A DNA stretch of 35,783 bases from Caryophanales bacterium UBA2253 (GCA_002347755.1 DDXT01000016.1:1-35783), one strand, 5' to 3'; shown: positions 1 through 9,687, counted from the first letter of the stretch. A program made the numbers and translations. The notes: generated from the sequence alone by a model not told the origin.

Positions 1-102
1 TAGCATAACACTGCAAAACTCGGGAACCGTTTTTTCTTCAAATATATTTCCAAGAAGCGGCCAAAAAAGAGCCAAAATCAAGTTTTCCAAATCAAATTAT
101 TC

Positions 103-131
103 TTAACTTTTGAAGACTAATATGTTATAAT
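103..131 (+). promoter_or_regulatory. Promoter of the DedA-PlsC fusion operon
   Basis: A -10 box TATAAT at 126-131 is preceded by TGT, making an extended -10. A -35-like TTAACT lies at 103-108 with a 17-bp spacer. Transcription would begin near 138, about 20 nt before the ATG at 161. I see nothing codable in bases 1-100. Confidence 0.6.
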
Positions 132-160
132 ATAAACTATATTCTTTGTTGGGAGATTGT

Positions 161-2092
161 ATGAACAAAGGCAAAAATGTAAAATTAATTTTCACAATCA
201 TTTTTATCGCCATCTTTGGGTCTCTGATCGCTTTTTTAGCCATCGATCTGATCGACCCCATTCGTCAGGCTTTTCGCGAAAACAGCGTTGATCCCTTGTT
301 TCAGAAGTTCGCCAGTTATGGGTGGTGGGCTCCGCTTTTCATCTGTCTCTTTCAAGCGCTTCAGTTGCTGCTCGTGATCCTGCCATCGCAACTGACCCAC
401 ATCGTCGCCGGTTTCATGCTCGGGCCGTGGTGGGGATTTCTGGCTTGCATCGCCGGCATTTTCATCGGAAACATCATGATTTACCTTTTGGTTCGGAAAT
501 TGGGACCGCAGGTTTACAATCTGTTTCGAAAAAAGACCCTCGCCAAAATCGAGAATCTCCATCTGCCCTTTGAGTCGCGCGGATTTATGGGCACCATCGC
601 CTTAATGTATGTGCTTCCGGGGATCCCCTACGGGCTGATTGCCATTACCGCCGCCAATTCCAAACTCAAGTTTTACAAATACATCATTCTGACTACCATC
701 GCTTCGATCCCCTCGTTGATCGTCGGAATTTTGTTCGGAAGCGTTTCATACAAGATCGACATTCCGCTTCTGATCGTTTTGGCCCTCATCCTCATCATTC
801 TGGCCGTCATTTCTACGGTTTATTACCAAAAGATCATCGCTTATTTCACGGAGTTGTCCTCCCATCGGTCAATGGCCTACTTTCAAGCACATGTCCGAAA
901 GCCGCGGCCGTTGCTCTATTGGTTTTTCATCCAGGTTTTGAGAATCATGTTTTTGACCCGCTATCGGGTTAAAGTATATAATTCGGAGATAAAAAAACGA
1001 TCCCGACCTTTTGTAATGCTCTTCAATCACACTTCGAAATTTGATTTCATTTGGACTTTTGTTCCGCTCTATCCCCAAAAGGTCAACGCGGTTACCGCTT
1101 ATTACTATTTTTGCAACTATAATCTCGGATCCCTGCTTCATAATTTGGGATGCTTCCCGAAAATGCTGTTTCAACCGGATCTAAGTTCCATCAAAAACAT
1201 CAAGCGCGTTGTTCAGAACCAAGGCATGTTGGGCATGGCCCCCGAAGGTCGCCTAAGCGCCTACGGATGTTTGGAAAGCATCACCCCAGCGACCGGGAAA
1301 CTGCTCAAGAACCTTGGCGTCGACGTCATTCTCGCCAAAGCCAGCGGCAGTTACATGACTTTCCCGAAATGGTCAAGTTACCCGCGCCGCGGCCGGATCG
1401 AAATGCGTTATGAACAGATTTTCTCGGCGGATGAACTTTCCGCCCTCAGTTTTGAGGAAATCGACGCCAAACTTTATGATAAGATGTATTATGATGAATT
1501 TGAATGGCAAAAACAAAACCAGGTTTATTTTCGCGGCAAGCATTTCGCCGAAGGGCTCGAACACATTTTGTATCTTTGTCCGGTCTGCGGCCAGGAATTC
1601 ACTTACGAGGCCCAAGGGCATCACCTTCATTGCACCAACTGCCATACGGATGTTCTTTTGAATAATTATTATGATTTCGAGTGCGCCGACCCCCGGGTTC
1701 CGAAGACGATCCGTGATTGGTACCTTCTTCAAAAGGAAACCGAACAAAAGCGCATCGAAGATCCAAGTTATTGTTTGGAAAGCCATGTTAGGGTGAAAAT
1801 GCCGGACCCGAACGGCCGGGGCTTTGCTTTGGTAGGCGAAGGCACCACTACCCTTACGGTTTTGGGTGTTTCGTTCGTCGGAACGATCAACGGAAAACCC
1901 GAGGACATTTTGTTCAAACTGAGCAATCTTCCCGCGATCCCGTTTGGAGTCAAAGAAGATTTCGAGATCTATCACCATAATACCCTCTACTACTTCATCC
2001 CCGACAACATCCGTTCCTGCGTGAAATGGTCGGTCGTCGGCGAACAAATGTACCAAAAATACGTAAAGGAATTGAAAAACGAAAATGAATGA
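161..2092 (+). CDS. DedA/VTT membrane domain fused to PlsC-type acyltransferase and zinc ribbon
   Basis: This 643-residue protein joins three parts. Residues about 5-225 are hydrophobic and resemble the SNARE-associated/TVP38 (DedA, VTT) fold, with a glycine-rich GPWWGF segment and a VLPGIPYG loop. Residues about 250-410 are a PlsC-like acyltransferase with the catalytic HTSKFD (His290, Asp295) and the PEGRL block around Glu362. Residues 473-494 form a CxxC...CxxC zinc ribbon, followed by a C-terminal domain of about 140 residues that I do not recognise. I infer a membrane enzyme that acylates a lipid precursor while the VTT part moves or scrambles lipid; the substrate is unknown. The start is ATG 161, with GGGAG five bases upstream; a TTG at 146 in the same frame has no SD. 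The stop overlaps the next gene by 8 nt, so the two are cotranscribed. Confidence 0.8.
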   Translation: MNKGKNVKLIFTIIFIAIFGSLIAFLAIDLIDPIRQAFRENSVDPLFQKFASYGWWAPLFICLFQALQLLLVILPSQLTHIVAGFMLGPWWGFLACIAGIFIGNIMIYLLVRKLGPQVYNLFRKKTLAKIENLHLPFESRGFMGTIALMYVLPGIPYGLIAITAANSKLKFYKYIILTTIASIPSLIVGILFGSVSYKIDIPLLIVLALILIILAVISTVYYQKIIAYFTELSSHRSMAYFQAHVRKPRPLLYWFFIQVLRIMFLTRYRVKVYNSEIKKRSRPFVMLFNHTSKFDFIWTFVPLYPQKVNAVTAYYYFCNYNLGSLLHNLGCFPKMLFQPDLSSIKNIKRVVQNQGMLGMAPEGRLSAYGCLESITPATGKLLKNLGVDVILAKASGSYMTFPKWSSYPRRGRIEMRYEQIFSADELSALSFEEIDAKLYDKMYYDEFEWQKQNQVYFRGKHFAEGLEHILYLCPVCGQEFTYEAQGHHLHCTNCHTDVLLNNYYDFECADPRVPKTIRDWYLLQKETEQKRIEDPSYCLESHVRVKMPDPNGRGFALVGEGTTTLTVLGVSFVGTINGKPEDILFKLSNLPAIPFGVKEDFEIYHHNTLYYFIPDNIRSCVKWSVVGEQMYQKYVKELKNENE

Positions 2093-3497
2093 AGACAAAA
2101 TCCTAAAAATAAATAAACGCTCGTTTATCACCGTGTGCGCCATCCTGGTAGCATTCATGATCGCGGTTTACATCATGACTTTCTTCGTTGAAAAAGGGAT
2201 GTACGTCGAACTCATCCCCGGAGCCGGCCTAGAATACCAATTCATCGGCGGAACCGGTTATTCGTTTTGGCGATTCCTTGGTTCGCCCCTTCTGGTTTTC
2301 TTAAGCGAAGATGGCTTAAGCGTTTTGGTCATCGGCCTGTTCATCCTTATCTTAGGCGGCGCTTTCAATGTCATACAAAAAACCAAAGGAATCCAATCGA
2401 TCATCAGTTACCTGATCAGCCGTTTTAAAACCAAGAAATATTTGTTGATGTACATCATCATCTTGGCTTTCATGTTGTTGGGATCGCTGTTCGGGATCTT
2501 TGAGGAATCCGTGACCCTGCTTCCGATCATTGTCATTTTGGCTCTTTCCCTGGGCTGGGATACTTTCACGGGACTCGGAATGTGTTTGCTGGCCACCGGA
2601 TTCGGATTTTCCACCGCCATTACCAACCCATTTTCGATCGGGTTGGCCAGCGAGCAGATGGGTCTCCGAGTCGTGGAAGGCATTTGGTTCCGGATCATCA
2701 TTTTCATCATTCTTTACCTGCTTCTTTGTCTTTTCATGACCATCCATGTGAAAAAGATCGAAAAAAAACCGGAGTCCTCTCCGACTTATGAAAGCGACCG
2801 CGAAAAATTCGCCAAGTTAAATATGGAAGAAAACTTCAGTTCTTACAACCGGCGCATCCTGAAAACCTACACCCTGTTTTTTGTTTGGGTGCTGGCCGCC
2901 ATCATCGCTTCTTCGATCATCCCGGCTTTGCAAGGCTACTCAATCCCGGTGATCGCCATCTCTTTCTTAATCGGAATCTTTGTCTGCGGGCTGGCCATCG
3001 GCGAGAAATTCGCCCATATCGGCAAGATGTTCCTTTCCGGAGTCGGATCGATCGCCCCCGCCATCGTCATGATCGCTTTGGCGGCTTCGATTAAATTCAT
3101 TCTCCAGGACTCCCAAATCATGGGAACGATCATCAAGCAGATCGTCAATTGGTTTTCGGGTTCCTCGCCGATCCTCGGCATCCTCTTCATTTATTTGATC
3201 ATTTTGCTAATCCAGTTTTTCATCGGCAGCGCCAGCGCGAAAGTCATTCTGATCATTCCGATCATTTCGATCATCGCTACCGATTTGGGGATCTCCCAAA
3301 ACATCGCCCTGTTGGCCTTCATTTTCGGAGACGGATTCACCGACCTTATCTACCCGACCAACCCGGTCTTGCTGATCGCTCTGGGGATCTCATCTTTCAG
3401 TTATACAAAATGGGTAAAAAAGACCTTCTTGTTGCAATTGATTGTTTTAGGATTGACGGTTGGCTTCTTGATTTTGGGGTATTTTCTGGGATATTAA
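2085..3497 (+). CDS. YfcC-family amino acid/carboxylate transporter
   Basis: This is a 470-residue integral membrane protein with about 12 hydrophobic segments. The pattern (GIFEES near residue 145, then ATGFGFSTAITNPFS, and FGDGFTDLIYPTNPVL near residue 420) matches the YfcC/ArcD-like branch of the ion transporter superfamily. Family members are secondary transporters or antiporters for basic amino acids or C4-dicarboxylates; the substrate cannot be read from sequence. Length is normal for the family. The ATG lies inside the last codons of the upstream acyltransferase fusion (8-nt overlap), so translation is probably coupled. A strong terminator follows 33 nt after the stop. Confidence 0.8.
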   Translation: MNEDKILKINKRSFITVCAILVAFMIAVYIMTFFVEKGMYVELIPGAGLEYQFIGGTGYSFWRFLGSPLLVFLSEDGLSVLVIGLFILILGGAFNVIQKTKGIQSIISYLISRFKTKKYLLMYIIILAFMLLGSLFGIFEESVTLLPIIVILALSLGWDTFTGLGMCLLATGFGFSTAITNPFSIGLASEQMGLRVVEGIWFRIIIFIILYLLLCLFMTIHVKKIEKKPESSPTYESDREKFAKLNMEENFSSYNRRILKTYTLFFVWVLAAIIASSIIPALQGYSIPVIAISFLIGIFVCGLAIGEKFAHIGKMFLSGVGSIAPAIVMIALAASIKFILQDSQIMGTIIKQIVNWFSGSSPILGILFIYLIILLIQFFIGSASAKVILIIPIISIIATDLGISQNIALLAFIFGDGFTDLIYPTNPVLLIALGISSFSYTKWVKKTFLLQLIVLGLTVGFLILGYFLGY

Positions 3498-3529
3498 AAA
3501 TTCGATTTACCTTAGGTTTCAAAAAAGAC

Positions 3530-3565
3530 AAACCCGGTTTACAAAAATGCAAACCGGGTTTTTTT
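3530..3565 (+). terminator. Bidirectional terminator between convergent genes
   Basis: An 11-bp perfect stem, AAACCCGGTTT pairing with AAACCGGGTTT around a 10-nt loop, is followed on plus by a T run. It closes the fusion/YfcC operon. On minus it lies just after the stop of the ABC transporter gene and is followed by a weaker T-rich tract, so it may serve both strands. Confidence 0.9.
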
Positions 3566-3570
3566 ATGGT

Positions 3571-6057
3571 TTAAATGTCGTACTTCGTTAAGATCTCGGA
3601 AGGGGTCAGGCGCAAAAGGGTAAAGACCGGAAGCAGTCCGATCAATAAATTGCATCCGAACAAAAAGCCCAGGGAGATGAAACTGACATACCAAGGGTAG
3701 TAGATGATTTCGATCGGCGCAAGCGAATTAACTCGGACAATGAACAGGGTTGCGGCCACGACTCCCAACAGGGAGGTAAACAAGGAAATCAAAACGATCT
3801 CCGATACAAACAGTCGATAAACATTGCCTTTTTTGACTCCCAAAGCCCGGTAGACCCCGACTTCGTAAACTCGGGAAATCAAGCTGGAACGCATGATGAA
3901 GTATAAGAAGATCAGCGATGCTCCGAGAATGACCAAACTGATGACGTATTGAACGATGTTAAAGGTCATATCCGTGTAACTCTCGCGGTTGACCACGTAA
4001 ACATCGCGAACGATCAATCCTTCGGCTTCCAAAATCGCCATCGTCACGGCTTTATTCGTGGAATAAACCGAAATCGCGCCGCTTTGCTCAGTGCATGCTT
4101 TCAACATCAGGGCTTCCAAATCATCGGGATGGAAATAAGCGTTGGCGGCGGCGGAGTTGTCAGTGATGCCAATCACCGTGTAAGTTCCGATTCCCTCAAT
4201 GGCGTAGTGGTTATCGTCGCCCAACCCGTAAATTTCGTCAACAAAGAAAGACTTGGAAACGAGGATTTGTCCGGCGGTTTGGGTCAGGTTGGCGATCGGA
4301 TGGGAAGGAGCAACCGTAACCCCCAAAGTGTTCAGTTCGGTGACATAATCCGCTATCGAATAATAATGAGTCACTCTGGAGACTTCGACCGTTCCCGCGA
4401 TCACCGAGGATTCCCCATAATAATGGGAAGTCCGATTGACGATCGGCAACTGGTAATTCTCCATCGAAGCATAAATGTTCGGATTGTGGGTCTCCACGAT
4501 GCCGACGATTTTCCCGCCCAAAGTGCCGTAATTATCATAATAATCCCGGCCGATGAGTTGTTCGTAGTATTTTCCGCCTGCCGCAACGAAACTGTCGGTT
4601 TTCAGGATGGCATCGGCGATCCATTTATCGATGACAATGTCATTCTTGTTGGTCGGGAGTTCGCCCATAAAGACTTCCGGATCTTCCAAAACGGAAAGCG
4701 GAAGCACGGCGTGGAGCGGAAAGGTGGTATTTAGATTTCTGGTCTGCGAGAAAAAATCGAAAGAGAATCGGCCCATGGTTACAAAACTGCTGGTCCCCAA
4801 AAGGGTGGCGTCACCCAACGCGGCCTTCAAATCCACGAAGTCCGCATAATCGTAACCCGCGATTCCTTGGACTTCGATAAGATTGCGGTTGTCGGTCATG
4901 AAATCCTGCTCATTGACGCGAGTGGACGAAAAGAATTTAATGAACCCGCTCACGACCAAAATCGAGGATAAAAACATAACCAAAAAAAGCAATTTCTTCC
5001 GTTTCGTCAAATTGCTTAAATAACGCAGCGACATTCGGAAAGTGTCCCGGTATTTGATGGCCGCGGCTTTTTCCTTGACCGACTGCTCCAATTTCGGAAG
5101 ATCATAATTGAAATTGTTCAGATCCTCCAATTTTATGACTGGCTTGTTGGCATTGACGATCTTCACTTCGCTGTGGTCATCCACGAATTTAATTTTCAGG
5201 TTGTCCTGATTGGAACTGATGTAAAAAGTATTGTCTTTGAAAATGACATTTAAATTCAGTTTCGGGGTTTCCTGATCCGAATAAGTGTTGATGACCACCT
5301 TTTCGGTATCCAAGGTTTCCTCTTTCAGATCCTTCAGATAAATGTTGGTGTCGTAAAGGCTTTGGAATTCGCTTCCTTGGCTGACGTCTCTTTGGCTTAT
5401 GATCTGGCCGTCTTTCAGTTCGACGATCATGTCCGCGTAAAATTCCGCGATCCGCCTTTCATGGGTGACCAAAACGACCAAACAGTCATGCGAGATCTTT
5501 TTGATGATGTTCATGATCTGCAAGGTGTTCTTCTCGTCAAGATTTCCGGTCGGCTCATCGGCCACCACGACATCCGGGCTCTTGACCAAGGCGCGGGCGA
5601 TGGCAACGCGTTGTTGCTGGCCGCCAGAAAGTTGAGTCGGACGGCGCTTCTTGTATTTCACCATTCCGACGGCATCAAGAGCATAATCAATCCTTTTGGC
5701 GATCTCTTCGTTGGTCAGATTGAACATTTTCAAAACAAACTCGAGATTTTGATAAACAGTCAGGTCGGGCAATAACAAATAATTCTGAAAGACATAACCA
5801 AAGTAACGGTTCCGGATCATGTCCCATTGATGGGCGTGATAAGTTGTGATGATGTGATCGCGGAATTGGATCTCCCCGCTTTGGACTTTGTCTAACCCGC
5901 TGATGACGTTCAGAAGCGTGGTTTTTCCGCACCCCGACGGTCCAAGCAAACAGACCAAACCGATATCCGGGAAAGTCAGGTTGGCATTATTAATGACGTG
6001 GATCTCATTGGGTTTGTTACGGTTGAAGTATTTGTTGAGGTTGCGTATTTTAATCAT
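3571..6057 (-). CDS. ABC transporter, ATPase fused to FtsX-type permease (second of a pair)
   Basis: 828 residues. The N-terminal 230 residues are an ABC ATPase: Walker A GPSGCGKTT at 39-47, Q-loop Gln91, signature LSGGQ at 143-147, Walker B VVVADE at 163-168, and switch His199. A linker of about 130 residues leads to one TM helix (about 355-377), a large presumably extracytoplasmic domain of about 320 residues, then three C-terminal TM helices. This is the MacB/FtsX fold, with ATPase and permease in one chain. Such proteins drive mechanotransmission, export of peptides or lipoproteins, or antimicrobial-peptide resistance, not import. The chosen start is ATG 6057, preceded by GGTGAG, which overlaps the stop of the upstream partner. 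A GTG at 6066 is in frame but has a poor SD. It is probably a heteromeric partner of the gene upstream. Confidence 0.85.
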   Translation of the reverse strand: MIKIRNLNKYFNRNKPNEIHVINNANLTFPDIGLVCLLGPSGCGKTTLLNVISGLDKVQSGEIQFRDHIITTYHAHQWDMIRNRYFGYVFQNYLLLPDLTVYQNLEFVLKMFNLTNEEIAKRIDYALDAVGMVKYKKRRPTQLSGGQQQRVAIARALVKSPDVVVADEPTGNLDEKNTLQIMNIIKKISHDCLVVLVTHERRIAEFYADMIVELKDGQIISQRDVSQGSEFQSLYDTNIYLKDLKEETLDTEKVVINTYSDQETPKLNLNVIFKDNTFYISSNQDNLKIKFVDDHSEVKIVNANKPVIKLEDLNNFNYDLPKLEQSVKEKAAAIKYRDTFRMSLRYLSNLTKRKKLLFLVMFLSSILVVSGFIKFFSSTRVNEQDFMTDNRNLIEVQGIAGYDYADFVDLKAALGDATLLGTSSFVTMGRFSFDFFSQTRNLNTTFPLHAVLPLSVLEDPEVFMGELPTNKNDIVIDKWIADAILKTDSFVAAGGKYYEQLIGRDYYDNYGTLGGKIVGIVETHNPNIYASMENYQLPIVNRTSHYYGESSVIAGTVEVSRVTHYYSIADYVTELNTLGVTVAPSHPIANLTQTAGQILVSKSFFVDEIYGLGDDNHYAIEGIGTYTVIGITDNSAAANAYFHPDDLEALMLKACTEQSGAISVYSTNKAVTMAILEAEGLIVRDVYVVNRESYTDMTFNIVQYVISLVILGASLIFLYFIMRSSLISRVYEVGVYRALGVKKGNVYRLFVSEIVLISLFTSLLGVVAATLFIVRVNSLAPIEIIYYPWYVSFISLGFLFGCNLLIGLLPVFTLLRLTPSEILTKYDI

Positions 6058-6058
6058 T

Positions 6059-8212
6059 TTACTCACCCTCGACTTTCAAATTCATGAATAAGCTTTTTTT
6101 GGTCATTAAGCGGTTGAAACGCCAAGCAATCAAGGCTCCCACCGCGAAAGTGGCGGCGGTCAGCAACAGATAATCCAAAAATTCGAGACTATCGATGATC
6201 GGCGCCATGGTAACCGGATAAACCATTACCAAAGCTATGAACAACAGCAGGATAAAAACGAAAGCTACAAAGAAAACCGTCAAGATCTCCCCTTTGGTGA
6301 TCGTTTTCAGTTCGCTGTGTTTCATGCCGACGATCCGCAGGATCGTGTAATCGTGCCGTTTGCTCAGCATGATGGAGCGAATGACCAAATAAGCGATGAT
6401 GTAGATCACAAAAATGGTCAAATAGACCCCAATCGAACTGAACAATTTGTTAATGGTCGTAAGCAAAGCATTGAAATTCATTGGCTGATCGAAATACGGC
6501 GAAAAAGCATAATATCCGTAATCAAACAGTTTGGACATCAAGCGATTGGCATCGCCGCTGTCTTTCAGGTTGACGGTATATTGAAAATCATCCGCGATCA
6601 CCAGGGTTTCAAAGAAAGCCGGACTGACATTGATCGTGCCATAACTCATTTTCCCCGTGCTGTCATAGGCTGGATCCATTTTGGTGCCGTTAAGCCAAAT
6701 TTCTGTGGTCAGGAAATTCGGATCATCCGGGTTGTAATAAGTGTAGGAGGAGATCAAAAGGTCACTCCCCGAAAGAGCCGGGTCGGATGTGATCAACTGG
6801 TAATTGATGGGGTTTTCCCCAAAAGCGGTCACTGATTTTAATTCATAGCCAAAACTGGATACCTTGGCCGACTGATAAAGAGCATTCAAACCCGCTTCGC
6901 TTAAGATGACCTCACTTTCACCGCTGGTGACATAGACGCCCACGATCTCGAAGACCCGGCCGATGCTGCTGTATTCATCCCTTCGAGAGACGGAAAATTC
7001 GATCGGCTCATTCAAAATGTCCGCCAAATGATCCTCATCCCCGGAATAGGGGTTAAAGGCCAGAGCCAGTTCGTTTTCTCCGGTCGGCTTTCGGCCGGTG
7101 ATTGGCTGGATGTCATATTTCCCGGTCAAACAAGGAAAACCATCAAAATAATAAAAGTTTTGATCGATGCTTAAACTGGCCGTGAACATGGTGTCAACGA
7201 TCAAGTCTTCTTTAATGATGTTGTCAACTTCGAACAATCCGTCGATCAAATCATAATCGTCAGCGGTCATCGGTTCCTGATCTTTTCGGGTAACGATGAG
7301 TCGCTCCGGATAAGCGTTAAGATTGCTGTAGCTTTCTTGCAAGTCATCGCTCATGACCAAATAAGATCCATAGTCCAAAAAAACGAATAAGATGGTGATC
7401 AGGGCCACAAAAAACATCAAGAGCGTTTTTTTCGGAGTACTCAATAGATTGTAGAAAGCAATGGTCATGGCTTTAATTATTTTTCTCATTTTATATTCCG
7501 GTTTTTCCGGAATTTCTTTGACGGTGGACGGCTTCAGAATCTTGTCTTCAACCACTTCGCCGTCAAACAACCGGATCTTCCGAGTAACATAAGGTTCCGC
7601 GAACTCGAAGTTGTGAGTGACGATGATGACCAAACGGCCGTCGGATACTTCGCTCAAAAGTTTCAAGATCTTTTTTCCGCTCTCGCTGTCCAAGTTTCCG
7701 GTCGGTTCGTCCGCCACAATGATCTTCGTTTCCTTGGCCAAAGCCCGGGCAATCGAAAGCCGCTGCTTTTCGCCCCCGGATAGTTTGGACGCCCGGTGAC
7801 GCATATGACTGGTCAGTCCGACCCGCTCGATGATCGCTTTGGCTTTGGAAATCCGGTTCTTCTTGTCCATTCCTTGAATGAGCAAAGCAGTTTCTACGTT
7901 GCGCAGAACCGTATAGCTGTCGATCAGGTTATAATTTTGGAAAATGAAACCGACCGAATCGCGGCGGTATTCTTCCCAGTCGGCGTTATCATAGTAAGAG
8001 GTTTCTTCGCCGTCAAGGAACATTTCTCCGTCTTCATAGGTATCAATGCCGCTTAAGACGTTCAAAAGTGTGCTTTTCCCGCTTCCGCTTTCACCCGTTA
8101 CCGCTACAAATTCGCCCAGATTTAGTTCCAAATTGATCTTTCGCAACCCTAACGTGACCGTTCCTTCGTTGTGATAGTATTTGGAAACATTCGCTAATTT
8201 TATCATACTCAT
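6059..8212 (-). CDS. ABC transporter, ATPase fused to FtsX-type permease (first of a pair)
   Basis: 717 residues with the same architecture as its downstream neighbour. The ATPase has Walker A GESGSGKST at 40-48, signature LSGGE at 144-148, Walker B IIVADE at 164-169 and switch His200. A TM helix near residues 255-285 precedes an extracytoplasmic region of about 270 residues, then three TM helices near the C terminus. The start ATG has GAGGT about seven bases upstream. The two genes are separated by one base if the ATG start of the second is used, so they are one transcription unit and plausibly form a heterodimer. No histidine kinase or response regulator is beside them, unlike many bacitracin-type exporters. 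Substrate unknown. Confidence 0.85.
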   Translation of the reverse strand: MSMIKLANVSKYYHNEGTVTLGLRKINLELNLGEFVAVTGESGSGKSTLLNVLSGIDTYEDGEMFLDGEETSYYDNADWEEYRRDSVGFIFQNYNLIDSYTVLRNVETALLIQGMDKKNRISKAKAIIERVGLTSHMRHRASKLSGGEKQRLSIARALAKETKIIVADEPTGNLDSESGKKILKLLSEVSDGRLVIIVTHNFEFAEPYVTRKIRLFDGEVVEDKILKPSTVKEIPEKPEYKMRKIIKAMTIAFYNLLSTPKKTLLMFFVALITILFVFLDYGSYLVMSDDLQESYSNLNAYPERLIVTRKDQEPMTADDYDLIDGLFEVDNIIKEDLIVDTMFTASLSIDQNFYYFDGFPCLTGKYDIQPITGRKPTGENELALAFNPYSGDEDHLADILNEPIEFSVSRRDEYSSIGRVFEIVGVYVTSGESEVILSEAGLNALYQSAKVSSFGYELKSVTAFGENPINYQLITSDPALSGSDLLISSYTYYNPDDPNFLTTEIWLNGTKMDPAYDSTGKMSYGTINVSPAFFETLVIADDFQYTVNLKDSGDANRLMSKLFDYGYYAFSPYFDQPMNFNALLTTINKLFSSIGVYLTIFVIYIIAYLVIRSIMLSKRHDYTILRIVGMKHSELKTITKGEILTVFFVAFVFILLLFIALVMVYPVTMAPIIDSLEFLDYLLLTAATFAVGALIAWRFNRLMTKKSLFMNLKVEGE

Positions 8213-8240
8213 GGTTTATACCTCATTTTCGTTCTGTATA

Positions 8241-8274
8241 TAAAAAACAGTCAGATGTTTCGGCTATCTGACCG
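8241..8274 (-). terminator. Terminator after the cvpA-like gene
   Basis: A stem near 8248-8256 and 8266-8274 (TCAGAT pairing with ATCTGA at its core) is followed on minus by TTTTTTA. It separates the cvpA unit from the ABC pair. I could not find a convincing promoter for the ABC pair between this hairpin and its ATG. Confidence 0.8.
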
Positions 8275-8286
8275 TTTGAGCGCCGG

Positions 8287-9012
8287 CTAAAAAAGATTAT
8301 CGAAATTAAAACTGCCTTCAATCAATTTAATCAGAGGGTTGTTTTCGTAAATGTATTTTCCAATTCCGATTCCGCCGATTTGAAAATCAGCCACCAGGAA
8401 ATCGTTGAACGCGGGAATGGTACCCGCCACCGTTGACATAAGCATCATGATGACGCAAACGATCAAAGCACCTTTCGCGAACCCGAGCACGGCTCCAAAG
8501 ATTTTGTTTACAAATCCCAGGATCTTGACGCTGAATAATTTGTTAAGCAAACTGCCGAGGATCTTAAACAAGATGAATCCGGCGATGAAGAGGATGAGGA
8601 AAGTCGCGATGGTGATCAGGACTTTGCTGATCGTCGGGACCAAAACATCGGCCAGCGAAATGGAAGCAGGAACCGCGGAAAGATCAATGTTCTTGGCGAT
8701 GATGTCGGCGATGAACTTCGGAAGCCCCATCCCGGCGATCGCCTCCGATAACTGTTCGGCCGAATTGGCCGGATCAAAAGGCAAGTTAAAAGTCGCCAAA
8801 TCGGTGATCCAAGTACTTACTTTCCCGGTCACCGCGGTACCGATGGCCGATGAAGCCACATACGGAGAAACCGGTTCGGTCAGAAGAAAAGCCGCCACCA
8901 ACGAAACCAGCCAGCTGGCCGCGGACATGATTTGTTTGACGAAACCCCGGAAAAATCCGAATAAAGTGAAGATCACCAACAGGATCAAAATGGCAAGATC
9001 AATTTTTCCCAT
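8287..9012 (-). CDS. CvpA-family membrane protein
   Basis: 241 residues. The N terminus (DLAILILLVIF, then GFFRGFVKQ) and the pattern of about four TM helices match the CvpA/colicin V production family. The middle has a soluble stretch of about 60 residues (about 45-105), where many members carry an extracytoplasmic loop. Members are widespread; proposed roles include purine-linked colicin production and envelope stress, but the biochemical activity is not settled. The start overlaps the end of the upstream DUF308-like gene by 14 nt. An AGAGGAG site lies 11 bases upstream of the ATG. Confidence 0.8.
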   Translation of the reverse strand: MGKIDLAILILLVIFTLFGFFRGFVKQIMSAASWLVSLVAAFLLTEPVSPYVASSAIGTAVTGKVSTWITDLATFNLPFDPANSAEQLSEAIAGMGLPKFIADIIAKNIDLSAVPASISLADVLVPTISKVLITIATFLILFIAGFILFKILGSLLNKLFSVKILGFVNKIFGAVLGFAKGALIVCVIMMLMSTVAGTIPAFNDFLVADFQIGGIGIGKYIYENNPLIKLIEGSFNFDNLF

Positions 9013-9598
9013 ATTTTTTTCTACTCCTCTTATTTAAGTATTCCAGAAAATATTTGGCAATTAGATTCGGTTTGGAAGGGTTTTGGCTATTTATGACGAA
9101 TAAAACGATCAGGTAAACATCGAAAAGCAAAAACAAGATCCCCAGTGCCAAAAAAACATAATCAATGATGGCCTCCGCCGCTAAAATGAAGATGATCCCG
9201 ATCAGGTATTTCCAACCGTTTTTTAGAAAATATTCCCGCCGTCCGCCGTTGAAGATGATATGAAGCGTCGGAATGACCAAGAGCGTCACGCCGATGATGA
9301 TCCGGACCGTATAGGTTGAAAAAATGATGATGAGCGTTCCCAACGCCAACAGAAACAGGGCTTCAAGAATCAAAAGGGTCTGTTGCCGCCTGGATTTTTC
9401 ATGGGATTCAAGATATTTATCAAAGCGAATGGCGGCAACCAAAAAAGAAATTCCCAAAATAAACAAATAAACCGCCGCCACATAAGAAAAAATGGCGATG
9501 AGTTGGGCTCCGGACGGCAGAATGAAGAGCAGGGCCAAGCCGGCGATGAAAATAATGGCCGCCAAAAACAGGAGGTTTTTTCTAAAATATTCCAACAT
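8999..9598 (-). CDS. DUF308/HdeD-like multi-pass membrane protein
   Basis: 199 residues, with about six TM helices arranged as repeated pairs, and a basic C-terminal tail (NKRSRKKYGKN). The short helix pairs resemble the DUF308/HdeD group, but no diagnostic motif is visible, so the assignment is tentative. The ATG is preceded by GAGGAAAACC. It is the first gene of a two-gene unit with the CvpA protein. Confidence 0.55.
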   Translation of the reverse strand: MLEYFRKNLLFLAAIIFIAGLALLFILPSGAQLIAIFSYVAAVYLFILGISFLVAAIRFDKYLESHEKSRRQQTLLILEALFLLALGTLIIIFSTYTVRIIIGVTLLVIPTLHIIFNGGRREYFLKNGWKYLIGIIFILAAEAIIDYVFLALGILFLLFDVYLIVLFVINSQNPSKPNLIAKYFLEYLNKRSRKKYGKN

Positions 9599-9616
9599 GG
9601 TTTTCCTCGTATCAAT

Positions 9617-9646
9617 ATTATATCATATTTTAAAAAAATCAAAAGG
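9617..9646 (-). promoter_or_regulatory. Promoter of the DUF308-like/cvpA unit
   Basis: On minus, TATAAT (plus 9617-9622) is preceded by TGA, giving an extended -10. The -35 is weak (TTTTGA, about 16 bp upstream). Transcription would begin about 12-15 nt before the ATG. Confidence 0.5.
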
Positions 9647-9687
9647 AATATATAAAGATGAATGGGAAAGGATTTTTCACATTCCGA

